A stretch of 64,000 nt of DNA from Pseudobdellovibrionaceae bacterium (lineage in GTDB: Bacteria > Bdellovibrionota > Bdellovibrionia > Bdellovibrionales > JAGQZY01), in contig JACKAL010000005.1 in the NCBI GenBank assembly GCA_020635085.1, forward strand, positions 1 to 64,000. The letters are read 5' to 3'. Made by a program: the position numbers and the translations under genes. This document shows, piece by piece, positions 40,990-50,171 of the stretch. A model generated the notes under the pieces. That model had not been told where the DNA came from and searched no databases. It saw nothing but the letters and a program-made list of their open reading frames with translations. The stretch's first letter is position 1, and every line of letters begins with the position of its first letter.

Positions 40990-41287
40990 GGGAACTCCTC
41001 TAAAAAAACGCAACGCTATATGCTGTTGCGGAAAAATAATGAAGCTTAGCCAATATCAAAAGAAAAGAGTGATGTCATGGGGGAGATATGAGCTGCGGTG
41101 TAGAATTATCAAGAATCAATAAAGTTATACTTTAAGATTTAGTAACGGATGAGTGGTAGAGTGGCTTAAAATTTATGCATTAGTTGGAAGAGTTTTTTTT
41201 GTGGCATACGCCTATAACGAGAGGGCTTTGCTTCCCCATCCATGGCGAAGCTTGCAGGGGCCCCGGTCCACCAAGGGCAGTGACTAA

Positions 41288-41587
41288 TTACCCGAGGCGT
41301 TTAGAATCAATCTTGTCGAGGGATTGCCCCATCGACTCGATCTCCTTTTTATATTCTTTGAAAACAGCGTTTTCAATCATTTCTCGGGTTTCTTGGTTTA
41401 ATGGGTGGGCAATATCGCGAAATTGCCCGTCTTTTCGTTTTTTACTAGGCATGGCAACAAAAAGGCCGTCATTACCGAGAATGACCTTTAGATCGCGAAC
41501 AACAAAGCAATTGTTGAGTGTGATCGTGACATAGGCTTTAAGACGATCCTCATTGACTGGGTAGATTTTAACTTCGGTGATTTCCAT
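41288..41587 (-). CDS. spoVG: SpoVG-family regulatory protein
   Basis: A 99-aa protein with the family sequence MEITEVKIYPVNEDRLKAYV ... TLNNCFVVRDLKVILGNDGLFVAMPSKKRKDGQFRDIAHPLN, ending in a helical tail with Lys/Glu. SpoVG is a small nucleic-acid-binding regulator found in spore formers and in non-sporulating bacteria such as Borrelia and bdellovibrios. It stands alone on its strand here. Function in this organism is unknown. Confidence 0.95.
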   Translation of the reverse strand: MEITEVKIYPVNEDRLKAYVTITLNNCFVVRDLKVILGNDGLFVAMPSKKRKDGQFRDIAHPLNQETREMIENAVFKEYKKEIESMGQSLDKIDSKRLG

Positions 41588-41689
41588 AAAAGCTCTCCAT
41601 GTTGTGTTATCAGGATACGTCTACATATAAAGGCTATCGTAACACTAGACTTTAGGAGAGGCATAAAGGATTTTGGCTTTGTCTCAAAA

Positions 41690-41712
41690 GGAGACACACT
41701 TTTTGTGTGTCC
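41690..41712 (-). terminator. Terminator after the haem-motif lipoprotein gene
   Basis: GGACACAC and GTGTGTCTCC form an 8-bp stem in the minus-strand transcript with a loop of five As, followed by TTTTG. Confidence 0.65.
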
Positions 41713-41735
41713 TAATAAAAACCGCGCTATACTTT

Positions 41736-42941
41736 TTATTTCGAGTCGAACATCTTCATGTCGTGTTTGCGGCGCATGCTGTCCGGCTCATTTACAATAG
41801 TCGCTAAAGCTTTGAGATCTTCCATTTTCTTTACTAAGACTTGAGCGTAATCAGGGTTCATATACGAAAGGGGGTTTTCTTGTTGGATGGCCCACTCCAT
41901 TTGAGCATAGCACTGCTCCGCCAATAGAGTGTGGGGTGTGGTGTGAATGCAAGTTTCAAAGTAGTGTTCGCCCAAGCGCCAGAGGTCTATTTTTTTAAGT
42001 GCTTCTGCAACAATTCCAGCATAGTACAAGGTTTCGGGATAAGAGCTCGAGCTGGTTTTCTCCAATAATTGGTGTAAAATTCCTGAAGCCCGTAGATAAA
42101 TAATGAGGCCAGATTGTCTTTGTGTATAAGGTTCTTTTTTGGCTTGTGCGATCAATTTTTTAACTTCTGCTAAATTGACTTTCGCCGCATTGTTTTTTAC
42201 CGAAGATTCTGTGCGCCAAGCCTTAATGCTTTTGAGCCAAGCACCGGCATCATGACGGATATAATAAGGTAGGCTCGTATCATTTAATAAAGCTTCAATA
42301 AATGTTTGCGCTTGCTTTAAGTCTTCACGTACACGAATAATGACCGCCAAATTTTTATAAACAGTCGAGAGCCATCCATGAAAATCATAAGATGCATTTT
42401 TCTTTTGTGAAAATGTTTGAAAAATTTCGTTGTAAGCCGTTTGATACTGGCGATTCACCAAATGAAACTGACTTTTTTGCCAAGAGTTAAGTCCTTCCAG
42501 TTCGGGGGCAGTGAGAGACGAGAAATTTTGTGTGCCGCGGTCGCTGCGCGTGTGACAGGATATACAATAGTTGCCAACCTGACTGAGAATGGTGCGTGCA
42601 GGTTGTAGATTTCCGACCTTAACAAAAGCTGACGAAGTTCTGAGGTCTTGTTCGAGCTGTTGAGCCGCAAACGCGATGATGGGGTCCTTTGGTGCCGTAG
42701 TATCATGAAGAATTTCACTGGCGCCGTCGGCCATATCAGCAACCTTGTCTTTTAAAAAGTCGAGATTGTTCGGGTTATAATATTTTTCCTGAGCGTAGAG
42801 GACAGGTGTTAGAGAGGATAAGTCCGCCGAGAGTCGGTGCATGTTGTTGTACCACCCACGACCATTATTGTTGGCATTTTTTTGTGTGGAACAGGCAAAA
42901 ATAAAAAGTAGGAAGGCCAAAGAGACGATGAAATTTTTCAT
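41736..42941 (-). CDS. Lipoprotein with a c-type haem motif
   Basis: A 401-aa protein with lipoprotein signal LAFLLFIFAC. A single CxxCH haem-binding site (CISCHTR) lies near residue 125 and follows a helical segment, as in cytochrome-like domains. The C-terminal half is a run of helices resembling tetratricopeptide repeats (SLPYYIRHDAGAWLKS, ETLYYAGIVAEALKKI, EQCYAQMEWAIQ). GGAG precedes the chosen ATG. An electron-transfer or redox-sensing lipoprotein is likely, with no named family. Confidence 0.75.
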   Translation of the reverse strand: MKNFIVSLAFLLFIFACSTQKNANNNGRGWYNNMHRLSADLSSLTPVLYAQEKYYNPNNLDFLKDKVADMADGASEILHDTTAPKDPIIAFAAQQLEQDLRTSSAFVKVGNLQPARTILSQVGNYCISCHTRSDRGTQNFSSLTAPELEGLNSWQKSQFHLVNRQYQTAYNEIFQTFSQKKNASYDFHGWLSTVYKNLAVIIRVREDLKQAQTFIEALLNDTSLPYYIRHDAGAWLKSIKAWRTESSVKNNAAKVNLAEVKKLIAQAKKEPYTQRQSGLIIYLRASGILHQLLEKTSSSSYPETLYYAGIVAEALKKIDLWRLGEHYFETCIHTTPHTLLAEQCYAQMEWAIQQENPLSYMNPDYAQVLVKKMEDLKALATIVNEPDSMRRKHDMKMFDSK

Positions 42942-43153
42942 AGCAGAACTCCATTGAGTAACACTCAAGATAGTCTTTTGTTTATAAAAACATTGTAGCG
43001 CGTATCTCCAGGATCTCAACAGGAGTTTAAATAGGCGCTCTAAAGACGTGTTTAATGTGTTGGGGAGTTTGTCCCCTTTTTAAAAGGTCTGCACGACAAA
43101 GAGGCCCATGATATGTGGGGTTAATGGTGTGGGGTCCAGCGAGCCAACGGGAT

Positions 43154-43432
43154 TTATTTTTTTTGCTGTCCTGCTATCTCCACGTACTTCATGCGGAGAT
43201 CCGCCAAGAGGTGTTTTAAAAAATCGGTCTCTTCTTTCGAGAGATTGCCGGTAGTTTTCTTTTCTAACACTTCCAGCATATCGATATTAAACTGGGCCAC
43301 AGTTAAGTTGATTTCTGTTTTATTGGTTTGCGGGTTGGGGGCCAGTCCCAAAGACATGGCTGCAGCTGAGCCTAAAGAATAGAGCAATGTGGAAAAAGAC
43401 GCTTCTACGCGCTGAGGTATTTCGCTAGTCAT
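43154..43432 (-). CDS. DUF1844-family protein
   Basis: A 92-aa protein with the family's features: FSTLLYSLGSAAAMSLGL, an AQFNIDMLEVLEKKTTGNLSKEE motif and a helical tail LLADLRMKYVEI. DUF1844 proteins are short, helical and of unknown function. The ATG with GGAGGA immediately upstream is chosen. It overlaps the M48-like gene by 4 bp, so the two are probably co-transcribed. Confidence 0.85.
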   Translation of the reverse strand: MTSEIPQRVEASFSTLLYSLGSAAAMSLGLAPNPQTNKTEINLTVAQFNIDMLEVLEKKTTGNLSKEETDFLKHLLADLRMKYVEIAGQQKK

Positions 43433-44163
43433 GGGTCCTCCTGAAGGGTGAAGTCTTCTTTGGTGCGCGTGAGCCACTGGTCACGCAAGAAAACGTAAAG
43501 AGAGTAATAACGAGTATCAGAATAATTGGTCAACACAGGTAGTAAAGCATTGGGGACAAAATAAAAGGGTAGTCGTTGAGAAAGTTTACGGCGTTGTGCA
43601 TAGGTGTATAAGAAACGCAGCCATGCGGGGTTGTCATCATAACTGTAAAAAGCGAGTTCACTACCGCGCTGATGGGTCCATGGAAAGAAGCGCAAAAAAT
43701 ATTGTAACGCGGACAGGAGGGAGGCGCGTTGGAGAACTTTTTGCGAAAAAAGTTCCTGTTGCACTCGTAAGATATATTCAATCTCTTGATCAGTAAGCTT
43801 TTCTAAAAATTCAGGAGCGGCGATGAACCAATGGGCACGGCCACTGGCGAGAAAAAAAATATTATCGTTGGTGGGTGCATGCGAGCTGACGACAAAATGT
43901 GGTGGATCATTAATGCACATATTCTTGGCAACTTTAAGGAGCCTTTGAAGTTGGGGGCCGTGCTCTGCCTCAATATTGTTCATCCAAAGATAGATATGCG
44001 GGAATTGAGTCAGAGCCAAAAAAAATAAAATAGCTGGACCTACGATGTAAAAGGCATGGGCACCCACAGCCATATAAAAAATAAGCATGCAAAGTAAGGT
44101 GGCGCTACCAAGCGTGAGCCACAGTCGTTCGCGTATAAAATCCTGCGAGTGAGATCTGATCAT
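43429..44163 (-). CDS. M48-like membrane protein lacking the zinc motif
   Basis: A 244-aa protein with two N-terminal membrane segments (LTLGSATLLCMLIFYMAVGAHAFYIVGPAILFFLALTQF). The following domain resembles M48 (HtpX/Oma1-type) peptidases: PTNDNIFFLASGRAHWFIAAPEFLEKLTDQEIEYILRVQQELFSQ aligns with the region where M48 has its HExxH. Here the helix reads RVQQELFSQ, so both His are lost and it is probably catalytically dead. Upstream of the DUF1844 gene. The role is unknown. Confidence 0.65.
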   Translation of the reverse strand: MIRSHSQDFIRERLWLTLGSATLLCMLIFYMAVGAHAFYIVGPAILFFLALTQFPHIYLWMNNIEAEHGPQLQRLLKVAKNMCINDPPHFVVSSHAPTNDNIFFLASGRAHWFIAAPEFLEKLTDQEIEYILRVQQELFSQKVLQRASLLSALQYFLRFFPWTHQRGSELAFYSYDDNPAWLRFLYTYAQRRKLSQRLPFYFVPNALLPVLTNYSDTRYYSLYVFLRDQWLTRTKEDFTLQEDP

Positions 44164-44250
44164 GCTGACGCAAGAATAGAGAAAATATTAAAATGAAGGC
44201 AAGGTTTTATATTGCTTGCTCTGTGCGGCAATATCACTTCCGATCTATGC

Positions 44251-44365
44251 AAAATAGTTGATTCTGCAGGGAGCAAAATAAACAATAGGAGGGTACGTGT
44301 TCACTTTGAAACAATGAAGCTCTGCAAACGTACTTCACATTGAACACATACCAGTAAGCTATTTT
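44251..44365. repeat. Nested inverted repeat upstream of the moxR operon
   Basis: Outer arms AAAATAG (44251-44257) and CTATTTT (44359-44365) and inner arms GGTACGTGTTCA (44292-44303) and TGAACACATACC (44341-44352, one wobble) share one axis. It lies between divergent genes, 58 bp before the moxR start, so it could be a structured leader or a regulator site. Confidence 0.5.
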
Positions 44366-44423
44366 AAAACGGGGCCGCCATGAGGGCAGGGCCAAGTTGG
44401 ATTCATCACACGCGAGGGAAAAA

Positions 44424-45413
44424 ATGAGTTTAGACTTAGCAACATTAAATGCATCAATACAAAAAGAAAGCCAATTCATCGATAAAATGTTTCAAGAGGT
44501 ATCCAAGGTTGTTGTCGGTCAACGCGAGATGATCGAAGGTATTTTGATGGGGCTTCTCACCGGCGGGCATGTTCTTTTAGAGGGGGTGCCGGGGCTTGCT
44601 AAAACTTTAACCATTTCGTCAGTGGCAAAAGCCATCTCACTCCACTTTCAACGGGTGCAGTTTACTCCAGATCTTCTGCCTTCGGATCTTATCGGGACGA
44701 TGATTTTTAATCCCAAGACAGGGGAGTTTTCTCCTAAGATTGGACCGATCTTCACGAATATTCTATTGGCGGATGAGATCAATCGTGCGCCAGCCAAAGT
44801 ACAAAGTGCACTTTTAGAGTGTATGGCTGAGCGCCAAGTCACGATTGGCGATAAAACGTATAAATTAGAAAACCCATTTCTTGTGCTGGCAACGCAAAAC
44901 CCCTTAGAGCAAGAAGGCACGTATCCTCTTCCTGAAGCACAGATGGATCGTTTTATGTTCAAGATTATTGTCGATTATCCTAACAAGGCCGATGAAATTG
45001 AAATCATGAACCGCATGGGTACGGATAACCAACCGATCATGTCAGCGGTTATTAGCAAAGAAGAGCTTTTAAAGGCAAGGTCTGTAGTGGATATGGTTTA
45101 TGTTGATAACAAAGTACAAACCTACATTGTTGATTTGGTGATGGCGACACGAAAGCCGATGGAGTATGGTTTGGGACAGTTGGATGATTTGATTCAAGTG
45201 GGCGGTTCCCCGCGTGCAACCATCAGTCTTGTGCGTGCAGCAAAAGCGCACGCCTTTTTACAAAAACGCGGATTTGTAACAGCTGACGATGTTAAAGCTG
45301 TGGCCTACAATGTCCTCCGCCATCGTTTGATTCTTTCTTTCGAAGCCGAAGCAGAAAATATCAAGAGTGATCAAGTGATCAGTGATCTCCTCGGCCAGGT
45401 GGAGGTACCTTAG
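44424..45413 (+). CDS. MoxR-family AAA+ ATPase
   Basis: A 329-aa AAA+ ATPase. Walker A is EGVPGLAKT, Walker B is LLADEINRA, and QNPLEQEGTYPLPEAQMDRF is the sensor/arginine-finger region. MoxR proteins act as chaperones with VWA-domain partners. GAGGG 5 nt before the ATG fixes the start. It begins a tight operon of MoxR, DUF58 and Bat proteins, the Bacteroides-aerotolerance/stress type of cluster, found in many bacteria including bdellovibrios. Confidence 0.95.
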   Translation: MSLDLATLNASIQKESQFIDKMFQEVSKVVVGQREMIEGILMGLLTGGHVLLEGVPGLAKTLTISSVAKAISLHFQRVQFTPDLLPSDLIGTMIFNPKTGEFSPKIGPIFTNILLADEINRAPAKVQSALLECMAERQVTIGDKTYKLENPFLVLATQNPLEQEGTYPLPEAQMDRFMFKIIVDYPNKADEIEIMNRMGTDNQPIMSAVISKEELLKARSVVDMVYVDNKVQTYIVDLVMATRKPMEYGLGQLDDLIQVGGSPRATISLVRAAKAHAFLQKRGFVTADDVKAVAYNVLRHRLILSFEAEAENIKSDQVISDLLGQVEVP

Positions 45414-45414
45414 T

Positions 45415-46290
45415 TTGTCGCTACCTCCCGAGATTTTAAAAAAAATTAAACTTCTCGAAATCAATACGCGAAAGCTTGTCAATTCCACTTTCGCTGGTCA
45501 GTACCATTCGGCCTTTAAGGGGCAGGGGATGACCTTTTCCGATTTTCGAGAATATGTTCCCGGTGATGATGTGCGCACTATTTCGTGGAATTTAACGGCG
45601 CGAACTGGAAAAACCTATATTAAAAAATACGAAGAAGAGCGGGAGTTGACCCTCATTCTAGCCGTCGATGTGAGCGGTTCGATGGTGTTTGGCTCCAAAA
45701 ATTATCTCAAGGGTGAGGTGGCCACACACCTCGCCGGCCTTTTGGGGTTTGCGGCCTCTAAAAACAACGACAATGTAGGACTTCTTCTTTTTTCTAATCA
45801 GGTTGAACATTTTGTGCCCCCCAAAAAAGGTCGCGGTCATATCCAAAGATTATTGCGCGATCTTTATTACCACCAACCCAACTCTCAGGAAACGCGTATC
45901 GATGTGGTGGCAGAATATTTATTGGGAATTTTAAAAAAACGCTCCACTATTTTTATTATGTCCGATTTTTTAACTGAACAACCTTTTGGTAATGCTTTAA
46001 AAAAATTATCGCGAAAACACGAGGTGGTTACGGTTACGGTGAACGACGAGGCAGAAGCGCATATTCCTAACTTAGGGTTGATCGATCTTTATGATCCAGA
46101 AAGTGAGACGATTACCACAGTGGATACCGGCTCGTCATCGTTTCGTAAGGCGGTGTTTGACGATTATAAATCTTTACTTGCTAAACGCGAGGGAGAATTT
46201 AAAAAAACACGGGTGGATAACGTTCAAGTCGAAAACGGCGATAATTTTATGGATCCATTGATTCAGTATTTTCGTAAAAGGATCGGTTGA
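45415..46290 (+). CDS. DUF58 / VWA-like protein of the MoxR-Bat operon
   Basis: A 291-aa protein with the DUF58 core (YHSAFKGQGMTFSDFREYVPGDDVRTISWNLTARTGKTYIKKYEEERE) followed by a von Willebrand A-like fold, with ILAVDVSGSM as the MIDAS DxSxS. The start is TTG, 1 base after the moxR stop, with GGAGG upstream; a longer ORF start overlaps moxR and lacks support. Partner of MoxR in the membrane-stress pathway. Confidence 0.92.
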   Translation: MSLPPEILKKIKLLEINTRKLVNSTFAGQYHSAFKGQGMTFSDFREYVPGDDVRTISWNLTARTGKTYIKKYEEERELTLILAVDVSGSMVFGSKNYLKGEVATHLAGLLGFAASKNNDNVGLLLFSNQVEHFVPPKKGRGHIQRLLRDLYYHQPNSQETRIDVVAEYLLGILKKRSTIFIMSDFLTEQPFGNALKKLSRKHEVVTVTVNDEAEAHIPNLGLIDLYDPESETITTVDTGSSSFRKAVFDDYKSLLAKREGEFKKTRVDNVQVENGDNFMDPLIQYFRKRIG

Positions 46291-47252
46291 TGCCAACACT
46301 CGAAACGAAAGTGGAAAAACCCAATCTCCCCGAGTGGCAATGCCAAATCACCACGCCACCGAAAAACCCCTCGGGTTATACCGTGGGAGAGATTTTTACC
46401 CTGTCATGCAATGGCAATGCATTAGCAGGTACGACGGAGAGCAAACAAAATAGTGAAGGTGTCACCTTAACTTTAAAACCACCGGTAAAAATAAAATTAG
46501 CCGAAAATTTTGATTATGCAGTTGTCTTGCTAAAGCCTCTCGAGCTTGGTGAAAACAAACTAACATACGAAGCGACCGCTTACCGTGCGATGAAGTCGCA
46601 ATTTCCTTTTCTCGAGTTTGTTGATTCAAGCGGCCAGGGTTTTATCTCACAGCCTATGGAGCTCAATGTGGCGTCTATTCTCGACACCCAGAATCCTCCC
46701 AAGGCGCCGTATGGGCCCATTGGTGCCATGCCGATGCCGTGGCCGATGTGGATTTTCTTCATGGGCTTTATCATGGCCATGGTGTTAATGGGTTGGCTCG
46801 CCATTTTTTTGCGTCATCGTATACAAAAACGCAATTTAGAAAAAAATATTCGTAAATTTCAAAGTCCGATGGGTTCGTATCATCAGTTCCAAAAGGATCT
46901 ACGCTTGCTTAAACGTGGTGTTTTATTTTCCTCGCGTAGCGACTGGCAGCCAGGGCAGGTGCAAAATTATATTGCGGCTTTGAATGAACATGTGCGGATG
47001 TTTCTCTTGCGCGAGTTTATAGTGCCGGCGACGACATGGTCAACTCGACAAACGCTAGGTGAGATTCGCCAAAAAGCCAAAAACGATTACCACCGTTTTC
47101 GTCTTCCTTTGCGTCAGGCATTGGCGGAGTTAGATCGCGCCCAGTCCTCTTACGAAAAAATGTCGTCACAAGACTGTGAGCAGCTGACCCATATTGCAAG
47201 TCAAGCGGTGGACAGTGTGTGGAAATATAAAAACCGTGGAGTGGCACGATGA
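46290..47252 (+). CDS. Membrane protein of the MoxR-Bat operon (BatY-like)
   Basis: A 320-aa protein: an N-terminal beta-rich domain (about residues 1-140), one membrane segment (PWPMWIFFMGFIMAMVLMGWLAIFL), and a cytoplasmic helical domain. Position between DUF58 and BatA, and this layout, match the small accessory proteins (BatX/Y type or split BatD) of such operons. The ATG overlaps the DUF58 stop by one base (TTGATG). No catalytic motif seen. Confidence 0.7.
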   Translation: MPTLETKVEKPNLPEWQCQITTPPKNPSGYTVGEIFTLSCNGNALAGTTESKQNSEGVTLTLKPPVKIKLAENFDYAVVLLKPLELGENKLTYEATAYRAMKSQFPFLEFVDSSGQGFISQPMELNVASILDTQNPPKAPYGPIGAMPMPWPMWIFFMGFIMAMVLMGWLAIFLRHRIQKRNLEKNIRKFQSPMGSYHQFQKDLRLLKRGVLFSSRSDWQPGQVQNYIAALNEHVRMFLLREFIVPATTWSTRQTLGEIRQKAKNDYHRFRLPLRQALAELDRAQSSYEKMSSQDCEQLTHIASQAVDSVWKYKNRGVAR

Positions 47253-48253
47253 GTTTATGGCTTAGCCCATGGGCGTTTTTATTTTTGCTACCGTTTGTTG
47301 CATTTTTAGGATGGCTATTGTGGTCTGGTGGTCCTAAGCGTGGCTATGTTCGTTTTGGTGCGATTTATTTTAAAGAATTGGCGACGACATGGCGTGTGCG
47401 TTTAAAATACTTTCCTGATGTTTTAAAAATAATGACTTGCGTATTTGCTGTGCTCGCATTAGCGCGCCCACAAAAAGCCGACGAAAAAGTAAAGCGTAAT
47501 ATAGAGGGGATCGATATTATGGTCACCCTTGATGTTTCCGAGAGTATGTTGATCGAGGATATGAAACCGATCAATCGCTTGGAGTCTTCGAAAAAAACAA
47601 TCGAAGATTTTATAAAAAAACGTGTGAGCGATCGGATTGGAGCCGTGGTGTTTTCTGGTGAGGCGTACACGCGCGTACCATTAACTTTAGATTATCAGCT
47701 ATTACTGGATAATGTGGCGAAGATTAAAACCTCGCGCAATATTAAAATGGGTACGGCAATCGGGGTTGCCCTTGCCAATGCGTGTGCGCGTCTTAAAGAT
47801 TCCGATGCCAAATCGAAAGTGATTATTCTTTTAACCGATGGGGAAAATAATACGGGACTTATCGATCCGTTGACAGCACTTCGTATTGCCAAGGGTTATG
47901 GTATCAAAATATACACTATTGGTGCGGGGAAAGATGGCGATGCCCAGCTACCTGTCTATACTCCAGATATTTTTGGACGTATGCAAAAACGGTATCAGCC
48001 AATCCATAGTTCTGTAAATGTCGAACTGCTCACCCAGATGGCTGAGGAAACGGGCGGAAAATTTTTCCGGGCAACTGATACGAAAACATTAGAGAGTGTG
48101 TTCTCAGAAATCGATCGATTAGAAAAAACCAAAATCGATGTCGATCGGTTTGTAAAGTATAAAGAACTTTTTCAAGAGCCTTTGTGGTGGGCGGTACTTC
48201 TTTATGTGTTAGCGGGCGTGCTACAACTTACCGTATTGAGGAGGGGGATTTAA
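47249..48253 (+). CDS. batA: BatA, VWA-domain membrane protein
   Basis: A 334-aa protein with N-terminal membrane helices (WAFLFLLPFVAFLGWLLW and VLKIMTCVFAVLALARP), a von Willebrand A domain with MIDAS DVSESM, LLTDGENNTG, and a C-terminal helix (LWWAVLLYVLAGVLQLTVL). This is the BatA layout. BatA and BatB form a periplasmic or membrane complex associated with oxygen and stress tolerance. Start overlaps the previous stop by 4 bp (ATGA). Confidence 0.92.
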   Translation: MSLWLSPWAFLFLLPFVAFLGWLLWSGGPKRGYVRFGAIYFKELATTWRVRLKYFPDVLKIMTCVFAVLALARPQKADEKVKRNIEGIDIMVTLDVSESMLIEDMKPINRLESSKKTIEDFIKKRVSDRIGAVVFSGEAYTRVPLTLDYQLLLDNVAKIKTSRNIKMGTAIGVALANACARLKDSDAKSKVIILLTDGENNTGLIDPLTALRIAKGYGIKIYTIGAGKDGDAQLPVYTPDIFGRMQKRYQPIHSSVNVELLTQMAEETGGKFFRATDTKTLESVFSEIDRLEKTKIDVDRFVKYKELFQEPLWWAVLLYVLAGVLQLTVLRRGI

Positions 48254-49305
48254 TGTTTCGTTTTGAAAGCCCCCAATATTTACTCTTGCTGTTATTTGTA
48301 CCTCTTCTCATTGGTATTTTTTATATATTTTGGCTGCGTTGGAAGCGTGTGACGCAACAAAATTTCGGTACGCGCTTAGCACCCTTTTTGCTTGATAGTT
48401 TTTCCCAGGCCCGGTCATTTTTAAAAGTGTTTTTTCTTTCGTTGGCTTTAATTGGCTTTATTGTTTCGCTGGCACGACCACAGATGGGCGAGGGTAAAAA
48501 GGAAGTCAAAAGTTTGGGACTTGAGCTTATGATTGCGATCGATGTATCGCGTAGTATGCAAGCAGAAGATGTGCGCCCGTCGCGACTTGATCATGCAAAA
48601 AAAGAAGTCATGCATTTGTTAGACAAACTCAGTGGCGATAAAGTGGGACTTATTGCTTTTGCAGGATCGTCGGTTTTACTCTCACCCCTGACTGTGGATA
48701 AATCAGCACTTAAAATGTTTGTCGAAGGTTTATCTCCTGAGAGTGTGGAAAGCCAAGGAACAGATATTGCCAAAGCCTTACAAGAGGCAAAAGATGCATT
48801 TGCGCGCGGTGGTACAGAAGATGAGGAGTCGCATGTTACCAAAGTGGTGCTGGTGATTAGTGACGGCGAAGATCACGAAAAGGGCGCCGAGGCAGCTGCG
48901 AAAGAACTTGCCGATTCGGGGATTCGTATTTTTGTCATGGCTTTTGGGACAGCGACAGGAGGAAAAATTGCTCTGCGCGATGGTCGCGGAAACTTAATGT
49001 CGTATCTTAAAGATAAAAGTAATCAGGTGGTGGTCTCAAAAGTAAATGGCGAATTTTTACGAGAGCTTGCCAAGGTGGGTAAAGGTAGTTTTTATCATGT
49101 GACGTTTGGAGGAAGCCAAATGTCTTCTCTTGTCGAAGACCTAGATCTTCTCGAAAAATCAGAATTCGATTCTACCGTCACCACAAGCTATAACGAACTT
49201 TATCAGTATGTATTGGTGCTGGCGCTTCTGTTTGCTTGCTTTGAGCTCTTTATCGTGACACGCAAAAAACGCAAAGAAAAATGGAAAGGTCGGTTTCCAG
49301 TATGA
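48253..49305 (+). CDS. batB: BatB, VWA-domain membrane protein
   Basis: A 350-aa paralogue of BatA: two N-terminal helices (QYLLLLLFVPLLIGIFYIFWL, VFFLSLALIGFIVSLARP), the VWA MIDAS DVSRSM, VISDGEDHEKG and a C-terminal helix (YVLVLALLFACFELFIV). The start overlaps the batA stop (TAATG), which fixes it. Probably acts as a heteromer with BatA. Confidence 0.92.
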   Translation: MFRFESPQYLLLLLFVPLLIGIFYIFWLRWKRVTQQNFGTRLAPFLLDSFSQARSFLKVFFLSLALIGFIVSLARPQMGEGKKEVKSLGLELMIAIDVSRSMQAEDVRPSRLDHAKKEVMHLLDKLSGDKVGLIAFAGSSVLLSPLTVDKSALKMFVEGLSPESVESQGTDIAKALQEAKDAFARGGTEDEESHVTKVVLVISDGEDHEKGAEAAAKELADSGIRIFVMAFGTATGGKIALRDGRGNLMSYLKDKSNQVVVSKVNGEFLRELAKVGKGSFYHVTFGGSQMSSLVEDLDLLEKSEFDSTVTTSYNELYQYVLVLALLFACFELFIVTRKKRKEKWKGRFPV

Positions 49306-50171
49306 AATACATAAAAGGACCTTTTAATATTTATATATGTTGTAGATTGTTATTACTTGGGCTGTTGTTTCATTACGTGTCTAGTAGCGCCATTGCCTGG
49401 GATGTAAAGTCTTTTATTGATCCTACGCAGTATTATTCACGGGACTTGAGACTAATTTATAATAACAATGGTGGTGTGGTAAATTTACGAGCGGATAAAA
49501 AAACGGAAGCTTTAGATCAGTTTATTGGACTCACAGCCGAGCACCCCGATGATCTGTGGCTTCAGTTTAATATTGCCTCTACTTTGCAAGTCCTCGCACA
49601 GGAAGAAAAAGCCGTCAAAATTTATCAAGAAATCGCCGAGGGCTTAAAAAAACAACTCCCCAATTATGTTGCCCGCAAAGAGCTTGCCGAGTACCAAACG
49701 CTTTTCTTTGCAGTGGAATACAATCTAGGTGTGGCTTACCAGTTTATGGGAAAGATAGACGAAGCCTTAGCGGCATATCAAAATGCTTTGGCCATTATGC
49801 CCGAGTCTAAAGAAATCAAAACCAATATCGAACTTATGTTTGCCGGTGGTCAGGGTAAAGGGAAAGGAAAGTCTAACGACAAGAATCAGCAGGACAAGCA
49901 AAAAGGCGAAGGCGAAGGTGAGGGGGATTCTGATCAAAACGACGATCAAAAAAATAAGGACGCTCAATCGCAACAGCAGGAGCAGAAAGATCAGCAGAAA
50001 AACCAAGGTGATAAAAAAGATAAGAAAAAGCAGCAAGGCTTTGATGCTAAATACATGTCTCCCGAAGATTTAAAACGCATCATGGAAGAGCTCAAAGAGC
50101 AAGAGCAGGGTATTCGTGCAAAGATGGAGCGGAAAGGAAAGAAAAGTGAACCAAAAGATAAAGAGTGGTAA
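49302..50171 (+). CDS. batC: BatC-like tetratricopeptide protein
   Basis: A 289-aa protein with an N-terminal signal or anchor (CRLLLLGLLFHYVSSSAIAW), about three TPR motifs (LWLQFNIASTLQVLAQEEKAVKIYQEI; NLGVAYQFMGKIDEALAAYQNALAI) and a highly charged low-complexity C-terminus of Lys, Gln, Asp and Gly. BatC proteins scaffold the Bat complex through their TPRs. The ATG overlaps the batB stop. The charged tail is likely disordered. Confidence 0.88.
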   Translation: MKYIKGPFNIYICCRLLLLGLLFHYVSSSAIAWDVKSFIDPTQYYSRDLRLIYNNNGGVVNLRADKKTEALDQFIGLTAEHPDDLWLQFNIASTLQVLAQEEKAVKIYQEIAEGLKKQLPNYVARKELAEYQTLFFAVEYNLGVAYQFMGKIDEALAAYQNALAIMPESKEIKTNIELMFAGGQGKGKGKSNDKNQQDKQKGEGEGEGDSDQNDDQKNKDAQSQQQEQKDQQKNQGDKKDKKKQQGFDAKYMSPEDLKRIMEELKEQEQGIRAKMERKGKKSEPKDKEW

